A stretch of DNA of 64,000 nucleotides from Paragonimus westermani (taxonomy: Eukaryota; Platyhelminthes; Trematoda; Plagiorchiida; Troglotrematidae). The stretch lies in the NCBI GenBank assembly GCA_008508345.1, contig QNGE01000832.1, positions 9,897 through 73,896 on the forward strand. Reading direction: 5' to 3'. This document shows, one piece after another, positions 1-10,358 of this stretch. The translations under genes were made by a program, and so were the position numbers. Each line of letters starts with the position of its first letter. The first letter of the stretch is position 1. The notes beneath the pieces were generated by a model. It did not search any database. It was given only the letters and a program-made list of their open reading frames with translations, and was not told the origin of the DNA.

Positions 1-572
1 AACTTAAGGCACCCTCTGTGAATAAGAAACTTGCGTTTATTAGTCTTCCTTTCAAGGGAGATCCTATGGCCGAAGTTGTCACCAGAAAGCTAAGAAAGTC
101 AGTCGAAACAACCTACCTTGCCGCTCAATTGTGTATCAGTTTCCGTTCAACGCCAGTTATCATGTCACAACTCAATGACAAACTTCTATGTTTTACAACC
201 AATTTTTGTGTGTACTCATTTTTTTGCTCGTGTCAAGCATCATATATTGGTCGTACTACAAGTCGATTGTCGGACAGAGTGCGTGAACACCATCCTGCGT
301 GGTTGAACAGTGGTGTGACTAAAACGGTTTCAAGCGTGATTGTTGCTCACTTGACCGACTCCAATCATTCAGTTAGTGAGAAAGATGCTTTTCGGATTGT
401 CTATCGAGTGCCAAGGAATCGATCAAAAGGGGTGAGATTTCGAATGTTGACCGTTGCCGAAGCCATCAGCATCCGATTGCGTAACCCTGACCTCTGCGCT
501 CAGAAGAAGGTCGTGCGGACACTCAACCTCCCCTGGCCCACAATCAGTCAGGCCCATGATTCGGAACAGTGA
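1..572 (+). pseudogene. Penelope-like element (PLE), C-terminal GIY-YIG endonuclease region, partial at window edge
   Basis: The frame is open from the window edge (the first in-frame GTG is at 18) to a stop at 570-572. It encodes the last ~184 residues of a Penelope-like retroelement polyprotein. A CSC pair at residues 70-72 is followed by YIG (76-78) and an Arg two residues later, then a His-rich stretch ending in HHPAWL. That is the zinc-binding plus GIY-YIG arrangement of PLE endonucleases, which nick the target before reverse transcription. The RT half lies outside the window. The frame has no stops, so this is either a young copy or a fortunate fragment. It is a different subfamily from the PLEs at 16.5 kb and 49.4 kb, because its C-terminal tail does not resemble theirs. 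Family assignment is confident; activity cannot be judged. Confidence 0.8.
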
Positions 573-714
573 TCACGTAACTGATAACAAAAATGTCGTC
601 CTTAACCTATATTGACCGTTTATCTGACTCACATTAGTCACTGTTTTCATATTTATTGTGTTGTAATTAGCGTGATGATCAAACACAGATAACAAATCGG
701 ACTTTAATTGTGTA
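573..714. other. Spacer between PLE and BEL/Pao remnant
   Basis: No coding or repeat signal was recognised. It separates the end of the PLE frame from the first recognisable BEL/Pao pol residues. Confidence 0.4.
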
Positions 715-2103
715 CTAGACCAGCTGGTGCCGAGGTACTCTACTTGGACTAAGTTACTACGGGCCATCGCTTGGTTATCCGTTACGTGAACTTTGTGTCC
801 GTGGTGATATGTGTTAGACAAGACACGTCTATCAAAGTAAGAACCTTTCGTACGTCCGAAACCACTGCTTCTTGTCTAAAACTAATAAGGCTTGTGCAAG
901 AGCGCAAATTCTTCAAGGAACTCCGGATACTTAGATCGTCCAACATAAATTCTTGTAAGGTAGGTAAACTTGAAAGATTGAGGCCAGCGTTGATAAATGG
1001 AACATTGTACCTTGGCGGTAAAATCTGACCAGACAATGCAGACGGTGTAAAGGTGTGATTATTCCTAGTCACGGCGTTGTCACAAGCCTCATGATACATT
1101 GGTGCCTCGCATGTACTTGCCAGCATCAGAAGGCGGTTTTGGATTTTAAAAGGTATGGCGGCCTTTAAACGGGTAAAAGGTGAGTGCTGTCACTGTAAAG
1201 GGGTTTATGCTGAGCAGTGCAATCAAACGGTGGCGCCGATTCCGTCGATGAGAGCGTCGACGGACGGCTACTCATTCAGGTACTATGGGGTGGATTGTTT
1301 CGACCCATTCAAGGTGCATATAGGAAGAAGCGAGCTCAGACGGTATGGTTGCATATTTACCTCTTCACAGACGCGGGCCATCCATATCTAAGTGGCCAAT
1401 ACAATGTCTTCGGACTATTTTCTCATGGCCCTGGTGCGATTTTGGGGAGGGCGGGACAAGCCGGACGCCATTTACAGTGACAACGGTTCCAACTTCGTTG
1501 GAGCACACTTGGAACTAAAAAGAAGGCTACAAAAATTGGACCAGTGTGTGTTGACAGATAGGCTATGGAATCAGGGACGTGACTGGTATTTACATCCTTC
1601 GGGTGCAAGACTTTGGGGCGGGGCTTGCGAAAGAATGATCCGAAAAGTGAGACGAGTTCTGTCATCCGGAACACAGCAGCAGGTAATAAATGAAAAGTCA
1701 CTTGTCATCTATATGGTGGAAGTCGAACGAATCGCCAACGATAGGCCACTCCTACCTATTTATTATAACCCAGATAGTCCCCAGGTGCGTCGTCCCAGTG
1801 ATTTGCTGTTGTTGCGCTCGAATGTAGGCCTAAGTACAGATGGGGTGACATTGTGTGAACTTTACACCAAGGGACGAAGAAAAACAGCACTTATCTAGCG
1901 TGTTTTGGAGACGATGGCGGTATGAATACCCACCCTACTCGCAGATTACATCTAATTGGTTAAAATCTTCGCGTGTCTAGTCCTACGGTGTGATCACCTA
2001 GGTATTTCCGGTGACGACAGGCATGTAAGTCAAGTGTCGGTAAGAATTTCAGATGGCACTCTGAAACAGGACATCATATAACTTTGCTTTTTAGAAGTGT
2101 CTG
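715..2103 (+). pseudogene. BEL/Pao LTR retrotransposon pol C-terminus, including integrase
   Basis: This is a decayed pol in several frames. Around 730-775 it reads like the pre-integrase 'RYS-W-LLR-IAWL' segment. From about 860 it reads 'LVQERKFFKELR' and then the zinc-binding N-terminus ('GASHVLASIRRRFWILKG', then a CCHC pair). The integrase core runs from 1155 to 1898 in one frame, broken by a TAA at 1389-1391. The three catalytic acidic residues are visible: D in GVDCFDP, D in YSDNGSNF, and E in GGACERMIRKV. A frameshift near 1885 moves the frame to 'SSVFWRRW', the conserved BEL tail, and the 'ISDGTLKQDI' end motif follows near 2060. A BEL/Pao integrase inserts element cDNA into the genome. 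This copy cannot make the full protein. Confidence 0.85.
1155..1898 (+). pseudogene. BEL/Pao integrase core with one in-frame stop
   Basis: Two blocks lie in the same frame, 1155-1391 and 1392-1898, separated only by TAA at 1389-1391. At this point relatives usually have a Glu codon in a 'RAIHLEV'-like stretch, so a single G-to-T change is the simplest explanation. Conserved blocks in order are CCHCK, GVDCFDP, YSDNGSNFVGA and GARLWGGACERMIRKVRRVL. The otherwise intact DDE triad suggests fairly recent decay. It is part of the larger pol remnant 715-2103. Confidence 0.8.
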
Positions 2104-2223
2104 CAGAGTAACACCAAGTTACTACGGATAAAACAGTGGGTGTGGACCCTCCCATCGATCCGGTCGTTGCTGCTGTTCATATTGCCAATATAAGTTTGGA
2201 AAACCAGCCGGTTTTTGGGGCCC

Positions 2224-2395
2224 GGTGGTAATTTGGTCAATGTTTGTTGCGTTATTTTGCGACTGCTGAGCTTTGCTTGAAGTTGAAGGGTGGCCCTATG
2301 TTTGCTCTCTTTCCCAAATAAAATACATTACTCATCCTTGTTCTTGCACCACCTACTTTGATCCTTTCCCTCACACCTATTCGTTACTTAGGTGG
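2224..2395 (+). repeat. LTR-like segment, left copy (BEL/Pao)
   Basis: It follows the pol end and a purine/G-rich run (TTTTTGGGGCCCGG, 2212-2225). About 130 bp (2240-2370) match 3937-4067 in direct orientation at roughly 85% by eye, including the 'GAGCTTTGCTTG' and 'TACATTACT.ATCCTTGTTCTT' stretches and an AATAAA at 2318-2323. A TGG start (2391-2393) just downstream could be the first bases of a tRNA primer-binding site. The exact LTR limits are uncertain. Confidence 0.55.
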
Positions 2396-2409
2396 AGACA
2401 CGAACAGTG

Positions 2410-3158
2410 GTCATGGACGACAGTGGGGCCACACAAGCGGCAACCGCAAAAGAGCTTCTGCACATCCACCAACTTCTGTGCCAAATGTACATCCTGAGAA
2501 AAGTGCGCGGCCACGCCCCAATCTGAACGTGAACAAGTGGTTCGTGGTTGGCATATTCGCACGTAACCGGTGGGGAAATGCTATTATGTGGGGCATCGCT
2601 ATTTTGTGGAACGCCGGCTCTACGTTGTATGATGGATACCTGATGACGGGGCTCATCGGTGAAGCAGAAAAGTGGACCAATTGCCGCATCCCAGAGGTAT
2701 CCACGCCTGACCGACGGGACGACGGCTTCGTGGAAGCAATGCCTCATGCAATCGAGCAGCACAATTTGAACGCGCAAACCAGGATTTGGTTAGCTGTCGG
2801 ACGCACAAAGGTTACAATCGACTATACCACCAACAACCACCAGGCGCTACTCACCATCACATGCCGCTCATAGCTAAAAACAAATAATCGTGCAGGGTGT
2901 GTCGGGTTTATTGTTCGGTTGGTTCTGAAGTCGGTGCGGTTGAGGTCAGGGAACTTCGCGGATGAAACCCGCTCGACCATCAATGCTTTTCCAATGGCGA
3001 CCGTTGTGAGGGACAACAATCACCAATATAACGAAAGTCCAATGAATCGGAATTACGATTATCCGCTCTCAGTAAAGTACCTGCTGCCATGTACGCACTC
3101 CCCGCATCAATACCAGTCGTCCGGCAGTCGACTGGAACAGTTTCCCGAAGTCACCATG
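2410..3158 (+). repeat. 749 bp tandem duplication, unit 1
   Basis: The unit begins at CATGGACGACAGTGGGGCC and repeats exactly 749 bp later. Unit 1 holds a short frame from ATG 2413 (MDDSGATQAATAKELLHIHQ, 37 residues, stop) that could be a gag start right after the putative primer-binding site. It also holds an open stretch ending at a TAG at 2871-2873 that I do not recognise ('RIWLAVGRTKVTIDYTTNN'). The unit lies wholly between the two LTR-like copies, so it is internal element sequence rather than host sequence. No known domain was identified. Confidence 0.85.
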
Positions 3159-3907
3159 GTCATGGACGACAGTGGGGCCACACAAGCGGCAACCGCAAAA
3201 GAGCTTCTGCACATCCACCAACTTCTGTGCCAAATGTACATCCTGAGAAAAGTGCGCGGCCACGCCCCAATCTGAACGTGAACAAGTGGTTCGTGGTTGG
3301 CATATTCGCACGTAACCGGTGGGGAAATGCTATTATGTGGGGCATCGCTATTTTGTGGAACGCCGGCTCTACGTTGTATGATGGATACCTGATGACGGGG
3401 CTCATCGGTGAAGCAGAAAAGTGGACCAATTGCCGCATCCCAGAGGTATCCACGCCTGACCGACGGGACGACGGCTTCGTGGAAGCAATGCCTCATGCAA
3501 TCGAGCAGCACAATTTGAACGCGCAAACCAGGATTTGGTTAGCTGTCGGACGCACAAAGGTTACAATCGACTATACCACCAACAACCACCAGGCGCTACT
3601 CACCATCACATGCCGCTCATAGCTAAAAACAAATAATCGTGCAGGGTGTGTCGGGTTTATTGTTCGGTTGGTTCTGAAGTCGGTGCGGTTGAGGTCAGGG
3701 AACTTCGCGGATGAAACCCGCTCGACCATCAATGCTTTTCCAATGGCGACCGTTGTGAGGGACAACAATCACCAATATAACGAAAGTCCAATGAATCGGA
3801 ATTACGATTATCCGCTCTCAGTGAGGTACCTGCTGCCATGTACGCACTCCCCGCATCAATACCAGTCGTCCGGCAGTCGACTGGAACAGTTTCCCGAAGT
3901 CACCCGC
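3159..3907 (+). repeat. 749 bp tandem duplication, unit 2
   Basis: This is a nearly perfect second copy of 2410-3158. The differences noticed are in CAGTAAAGTACC versus CAGTGAGGTACC near 3070/3819. The 120-codon open stretch ending at 3622 is kept with identical residues. Such high identity means the duplication is far younger than the decay of the neighbouring integrase, or has been homogenised, or is an assembly artefact. Confidence 0.85.
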
Positions 3908-3934
3908 CAGACCGGATAGTTCAGTGTGCTGATT

Positions 3935-4085
3935 TTATCAAGGCTTGTTGCGTCATTTTGAGACTGGTGAGCTTTGCTTGGGGTTGAAAGGTGGCCCTAC
4001 GCCTTGCGTACTTTCCCAAATAGAATACATTACTTATCCTTGTTCTTACACCACTTTCTTTGGCCGTTTACATTACCCCTGTTCA
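3935..4085 (+). repeat. LTR-like segment, right copy (BEL/Pao)
   Basis: Direct repeat of 2240-2390. Shared blocks include TTGTTGCGT.ATTTTG, GAGCTTTGCTTG, GGTGGCCCTA, TTTCCCAAATA.AATACATTACT and TCCTTGTTCTT.CACCAC. With the left copy it brackets the tandem duplication, giving an LTR - internal - LTR layout of about 1.85 kb that lacks pol. It may be a deletion derivative sharing its left LTR with the upstream pol remnant. Confidence 0.55.
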
Positions 4086-5084
4086 GTCCGAGCGCTGTAA
4101 ACTTCTAAATGCCGAAATTAGACATTTTTTCTTCCACATTTTTCCATGAGTAAATTATGATTCCCGTCGTTTCTCGATGCATGAACAGTCGTTTTGCTCT
4201 GACCCAACCAATAACCATTTGTTTGAGTGAGCTCAATCTGTTTTATCGTCCACCATTGCTGATCGGTGCCTAGTTGTCGATTTGTTGTGCGGGAGCTATC
4301 TTTCTTTGATTTCTGAGGATTTTCACATTCGAGGTGAGAAACTCAATTTTCTTGTACACTGATTCAATTAGCGCCGAATTAAATCGAGTTATTACGAGCG
4401 CCTTCTTGTTAACCGTTCCGAGGATAAATTACTTCTGTCGTTGAACATTGAGGGGCATTTTCTGGATCAACAGATTACGAGTAACTCGGTGTGGACTTGC
4501 ATCTGTAGCAAATGATTCAATACGGTGTGTTTCATGAAGTCACCGCCGTGAACATCTGCACGCTTGTGAAAAATTTGTTTGTTCTTACGGCTTGGAAACA
4601 CTCCAAGCAATTTCCAGAGCAATTTGGACGTCACGGCGTTCAAATTGTTGCCAGAAGAACCTCGGGAATTTCTCCACAAATGTGGCCGCAATGAATTGTC
4701 ACCCTACCTCACTCCAATTGAGCTTCTGAGCAGGAACTCTACTTCGGTTGTCACCTTGGTTATCCAGAAGAATCCGCTGAACGGCCAGACTCAAGAACGA
4801 AACTCACCCTAGCCAACAGCCTTGACCGATGCACCGAAACGCCGGAGTACCCCTCCGGCAATAACGGCGACATCAAACAGACCACAACACGCACTGGGTT
4901 CAGTACCGTTTGCGGTGTGGTCGGCGACAATGAGCTCGAATGTTCGGATGAATGTAGTCAAAGTGAGCCAAAGGCTGAAGATTAGAGGTTTGACACCCGA
5001 ATCAGGTGTCACTTCTGCTCCAAGACTGTGTCTTCATGACGTTCCCCGATCAGGAGCTATATTGCATGCGACGCCGACAGTTCG
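4086..5084. other. About 1 kb without a recognised feature
   Basis: Short open stretches occur on both strands (for example 4512-4812 on +), but none shows a known motif, convincing splice sites or similarity to another part of the window. It lies between the right LTR copy and the 3' end of the LINE-A copy. Confidence 0.4.
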
Positions 5085-7342
5085 TTGGTGGCCTTCGATT
5101 CGTGTTAGCCTATTACATTGAGCGAAACCAAAGCATGCCTACGCCTAACCATCACCGCAATTGGCTTGCGCCGCACCAACTGCAGTTCCACTCGCCCACC
5201 ATAGATCTAGTGTAAACCCGAAGGAATAAGACCGGTAGGCGTGCGAGTGCGGTTTTTGTTTCAAGCCGGCCAATGCTGATTGGCCGATTCATAGGCTAAC
5301 TGGGAAAGAAACCGCCCAACTCTCAGGGAATTAAAAAGTGGAGGCCGCAATAACAAGCTCTAAACCGAGAAGAGAGATATGTAAAATGCAATGGAAGCCA
5401 TTCAGCACAGGGATGCGTGTTAATGCATTCCAGTGAAGATGAGACGGGAAAAGATTTTGATTAAACCATGAAGAGAAAGGCAGACAATTCACCATGCAAC
5501 ACATCAATAAAGCTGGAGGGAAGAATGTGTAGAAGACCGCAGACACTCAAGTTTTGGAAAAGAGGTGCTGAGTAACTAAAAAACGCTATCAGTCTTGGTT
5601 GATTCAGTAATTAGAAGAAAAACAACAGATACACTGGAACAAAACACCTGAGCCACCGAAATCGTCATTGATTCACAGACGACGCATTATGAGTAAGTCG
5701 ATGACGAACGAACAGCAAACGGCCGGCGCATTCCCTGCCGCACACATCGCAACGCCGTATAGTCACGTCATCGCGACCTACGGCACCGATGGCTTTCTTG
5801 CGTACCACAAGATTCCGCTCACGACAACGCAATAGCTGCTAATTGCAGTTGCGGGGACCCGCTCGGATCGTATCTCTCCATACTGTCCGGTTCAACACCA
5901 AATCTTGCCAACATCTAAAGCCAGTGTTGCACTTCGCCTACCTGATCTCACTCAACCGTACAGCAGCTGCTTCTGAATATGGTCGTCGTCCAGCCGACGG
6001 ACGTGACCTATCCAACAAAGCTGATTCACTCTCAGTATTGCTTTCATTCCACCCATGTCTGCTCGCCGCAGTACCTAAGTGTTCGGAATCACGTCCGACC
6101 GCCGAATACCCAGAGTGCGTTCTAGATGTTGCACATGAAATAGACTCAGATATCGCACGTATCGCTGATAGTGTTCAATTGTCGTTGCCGTACAGCACTA
6201 TGGAAAGCACCATTGAGCGGTAGGCACAGAGCTTAGTGCTCGGCTCCAGGCTGTGGTTCTTCCAGACACGTCTCTCAAGACACTCGAAAGCAGCACTAGC
6301 CATTGACGCACGAGCTCGCAACTCACGGTCCGCGGACAAATCCGTCGACAATTTGCTACCCAAGTGACAGAAGTCAGCGAATCTGTCGACAACGTCCCCT
6401 TTGATGTGAATCTGAGGTGCATGTGCAGGAACGGCATGTCTTCCCTGAGTAGGCTGAGAGAATGGAAATTTCTCACCTGTATTGATCTCCAGTCCAAGCT
6501 CCTCGGAACATTGACCAGCGAAACGTTCGCATTCAATTGGTTCAGCAGGATTCTTGCAAGCAACTTACCAGCGCAGCTCAGCAAATTAATGCCCCGATAG
6601 TTGTTGGTGCATTGTTTGCTACCCTTACCTTCAAACAAAGTTACGATGAGAGTATCCTTGAGCTCTTGTGCCTTTTATTCCTGCTCCGGCCAGCCAGAGC
6701 AAGGCGCGTTACAATGCCGGTTCGCCGTTCTTAAGGATCTCATCTGGTAACCCATCCTCACCTGCATCCTTTCCGTTGCACAGTTGACCAATTGCCCTCT
6801 GCAACCCCAGCAAATCTGGGGAGAGTGTAAGTGCTGATTTGATATCCTGTTGCGGCAGGCTGGTCACAACCACCAAATCAATGTTGGAATCACGGTTTAG
6901 TAGACTACCAATATGTTTGCACCGGTCTCTCATGATGTCCTCTGGTTGGGTGCAAGTACAACCGGTGTCCACGTCTACCAGTGATTTGGCAGACTAGATG
7001 AATGAACCGAGAATCGCCTTGAACTAATCATGATACTCTATGTGTTGTTGACAATCGGCGTGGCCGTGCATTCACTCATCTTACTTCCTCTACCAGTTGT
7101 CCCTGACTCCACGAACACGTTTAGCGAGTTGGCGGTGAGTATTCCGGATTGTCGCTCTCTTCCCTCGTATCGAATTGAAGACAGCCGCGTCGTTATCGAA
7201 CCAGCTCGAATGTTTCTGACGCCACCGGCCGTCTCGGTGGGTGCCGGCCTCATTCATTCTCTGAGTTGTTCGTACACATCCTCAGGGCTGGTGGACACCT
7301 GTGTTGTGGACGAAGAACGCGGATGGCACAGGGGTTAGTTGT
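5085..7342 (-). mobile_element. LINE family A, copy 1 (APE-type non-LTR retrotransposon, internally deleted)
   Basis: The element reads right to left. RT entry at 6972-6709 contains 'GKDAGEDGLPDEILKNG'. RT blocks follow at 6638-6500 ('NNYRGINLLSCAGKLLARIL'), and the thumb/connection part at 6363-6175 has 'LGSKLSTDLS' and 'STKLCAY'. A C-terminal CxxC zinc-finger-like end lies near 5790-5720 ('RRCDVCGREC'). The 3' UTR runs down to about 5085 and is shared with copies at 24.5, 35 and 57 kb. Between 'LLNQL' and 'EELGLEINTGE' (near 6530) the RT palm, with its catalytic Asp pair, is missing, so this copy is dead. Homology to copy 2 stops at about 7342, before the endonuclease, so the 5' end is truncated. 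Relatives belong to the widespread LINE group with an APE endonuclease and a C-terminal zinc finger; clade naming (RTE/CR1-like) is uncertain. Confidence 0.8.
6198..6972 (-). pseudogene. LINE-A copy 1 reverse transcriptase pieces
   Basis: Two main frames on the - strand, 6972-6709 and 6638-6198, cover the fingers of a non-LTR RT. A stop and a frameshift lie between them. The second frame is open for 146 codons. After 'NQLNAN' its residues stop looking like RT, because the family sequence continues in another frame after the palm deletion. The equivalent pieces in copy 2 (26384-26121 and 26050-25610) are identical in sequence. Confidence 0.75.
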
Positions 7343-7634
7343 TGGCGTGTTCACGGAATCGAATGCCTTTGTTCAAGTCCGCAACCACAACGTGCGGTGG
7401 TTCCCACGCTCAACGTGCAGCTTCGTTTTAAACCGGTAGGCACTCCTTGCTGTCGTTCGGCTCATTGCAGCTGGCCTTCATTTTATTCACACCCCTCCAG
7501 ACTGTACTTATTGTAACCTAGCCCCACAATTGTGTGCGATCTCTGCGTAAGAATTACCTAGTCCACTTGTGGTGACGGTGCCGTCATAGCGCCACCAACA
7601 CTCTACATGAGCCTGTCTCGTTTTCGGGTGGACC
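7343..7634. other. Unassigned sequence between LINE-A copy 1 and hairpin element
   Basis: Similarity to LINE-A copy 2 ends abruptly at 7342 and nothing else here is recognised. Confidence 0.35.
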
Positions 7635-7856
7635 AGATGGACTCAGTGTCCTGCCTGATAATTGTCTCGTCGGCGGACGCCAGGTAGGAAGACGGGAATC
7701 ACCATCTCCCTGTCACGTGACCGCATCGCGCTGTCCGTCAGTCACTGCGCGACCGGAGAGCAGACGTTCACAACTGACCCACAAGGCAGCGGCGGTGATT
7801 CCCCTTCTCCTACCTGGCACACGCGGACGAGTTATCAGGCAGGACACTGAGTCCAT
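7635..7856. mobile_element. MITE-like or foldback hairpin element with ~65 bp inverted repeats
   Basis: The left arm 7635-7704 begins GATGGACTCAGTGTCCTGCC and ends GGGAATCACC. The right arm 7793-7856 is its reverse complement with a few mismatches and indels; the outermost ~25 bases pair perfectly. The ~90 bp between the arms is GC-rich, and the right arm and loop are open on the + strand (7662-7850), although this is probably by chance. Long terminal inverted repeats without coding capacity suggest a non-autonomous DNA transposon or foldback element. No clear target-site duplication was seen. Confidence 0.65.
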
Positions 7857-10355
7857 CCAATGGCTAACAAAATCAACAGTGAGTGAGCTCCATTAAACAG
7901 GTTCCAATTCGTTGCAACTCATCTGAGTTCACTTGTTCGACCTATGTTCTGCATCGTTCCTATTCACTTCACCGGCCCATTGTCACTGTTGGCAGTGTTT
8001 GTAACTAACAGCCGCGCAAGTGCAATTCAATCAGGTTCACTTGTTCAGTTTATGTTTCAGTTCGTTTCTGTCCACTTTATAATCCATTGCTAATATTGGC
8101 ACTGTATGTGATTTTGTCTATTCTCGTCTTTTTGCAAATTAACTTTTATCCGATTTTCTCAGCACCATCACATTAGATCCCTTGGCTTCATTGTGGTGAT
8201 CACGAGTTTCACTCCGACTCTATTACTTTTAACCCACCCATAGTTGATTGATTTGACCTCCCCGAATCATGCACACAGTTCTGCAAGAGCGTGATTGTCG
8301 CAGTTTTAAGCTTTGCTGTTCGGTGCACATGGTGCATTTGGGACAGAGGTCGTACCACGTCGATGCCACCGTTCGGTCGGGTTCTTGCCCACAGTTCTAT
8401 CGAGGTATATTCCGCAGATTTCAGCATTCTTGATTGGTATATATGATTCATTTGAACACGAAAGTATATGCGTCCCCACCTCAACTACACCATGAAAAAA
8501 GGTTCTGCACATTTTTTCCGGGACTACCTACATGGAATAATGATCAAATTCCTCGCCAATACATTCACTCCATCTTCCAATCACCCCTTTCTTGGCGCGA
8601 CCTTGAGCATTAGGCCAGCGATCACCGTGTGGAGTCCCAATTGATGTAACGAATCAATTATTTTATCAAATTTTGTACACCCAAGTTCTATCGTCTCAGA
8701 AGTATGTCTCTCACAATTCTCTTCTTGAAATTGAATTTTCCCTTCATATACTCTGTTCTGTTGTTCTATTCACATGGCTGACTCATTGTACAATTTACAA
8801 ATTTGGCGTTCAAATGTGTATATGATAAAAAATCTGTGCGATGATCACGCTCTCCTGAGCGTGTTTCTCACGAATGCGTCGAGAAATATACCATTATTAT
8901 TATATACCGCACCCTATATTATCCACGAAGGGTCGCTTGGGATCATGTGCAATAATCCAACGACCGTGTGCTCCATTCGCTGCATATTGTATTCGGGCAT
9001 TAACTGGCTTGACAATGTGGTTACAGAACCGTCCGAAAGTTTATTCAGCTAACTGAACCCCCAGTAAGTAGGACCTCAAACACCTTCAAGAAAGCAAAAG
9101 AGTTGAACAGGAAGAGAATTCGGTTTTCCCATGAAGACGTACGGGTTGGACACACTGAAGTCTGTGTTCGGTAGCCAGCCTACGCGCATTCTGTAGCCAA
9201 AATGCTATGACTGATGGTTAGAATAAAATAGAAGTTTTCGAATGCACTTGGTAAAGGTAAGGTATTTTCTCTAATATTCTAACCGACTTGCCGCATCTTC
9301 CTTGCCTGTTGCTTTGCTTCAGTAGTAGTCTTCCTCTTTCTATGGCCAGCAGAATGTGTATCAAGGGATACTTCATCAAATTTATGGATAATCCATCAGC
9401 ATTTATCAACACAGGACAGTTAGGCATCGAACGAAGAGGCAACTTCAACGAAAACTCGTATACTGTCACAACACCAACCACTGGTACTTTCGACCTCAGC
9501 GCCAAAGGAAGGACAAAGCAACTAGACGTTGGTTAAGACAAACACGTCAATTTTCCTGATCCTTTCTGTCACGGAAATCAACGACTTTCAAATACCTGAG
9601 CCATACTAATGCACCACCGTCAAATATTCAAGGGCGCTTCATTTTTTCGCCGTCTGATCGCCGATATTACCAGCTAAGGATAATCCTCACCTGCGGGATT
9701 TGTAGACGTATTCCGTGAAAAATTACGGCCGATGGGTCCTCGCTTGAATAACAACTATATGATCAAAGTGATTGATTGCGAGTGGTTTTGCGATCACCTT
9801 CGTCACTTTATCTAAACAACAACTGGAAATTCATTTCCTCTGATCGCTTCTGATAATACTCTGTTTATTAGTGGACTATCGAGACACCGATAATCTAGAG
9901 TACAGCCTAATGAGTGTTGGATTTAATTGATCAGTAAAACATTCTCCTTGATTTTGCTCAAGTGGCATATTTTGGTATATCCAATATTAAGTGAGCTTTT
10001 ACATTTTCAGTTCGATTCTGGGTGCCAGGCGGGTGTCGGGATATTTTTGAAGTTAGATACAGAAAGCAGTTGGATTTGAACCATAAAGGATAATGGGCAA
10101 ACTTAAAAAAATCGAAAAGCGTTATTGGGCACAATAACAGAACGTATGTTGTTGGAGCGTATGCCTCGAATGTGCAAGATAGTGGAATGATGAAACAGTT
10201 GCATAACAAAAGGAAACAAAGCATGTCATTTATGTTCATCACATTCATTACACCTTGAACAAGCGTGCGGGCATCCGCAATTCAGTGGTGGTCCGGATTC
10301 CAAACTTTCAGATCTTCGGGCTCTCTGTTCTTCAGGTTTCGTGCAACTCGGGAAT
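7857..10355. other. About 2.5 kb without a recognised gene
   Basis: AT-rich sequence with only short open stretches, the longest near 9218-9536 on both strands. No transposon protein motif, tRNA-like fold or repeat of other window parts was recognised. The 3' LTR of the adjacent gypsy element should lie in or near this stretch, but its partner was not found. Confidence 0.35.
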
Positions 10356-10358
10356 AGC

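Noticed and set aside
5843..6223. 126-codon + strand frame repeated at 25255-25635
   Set aside because: Its duplication is explained by the LINE-A copies; the residues have no motif and the - strand carries the real RT.
7662..7850. Small protein gene in the hairpin element
   Set aside because: The frame crosses the loop and right arm of an inverted repeat; no start context, domain or splice support.
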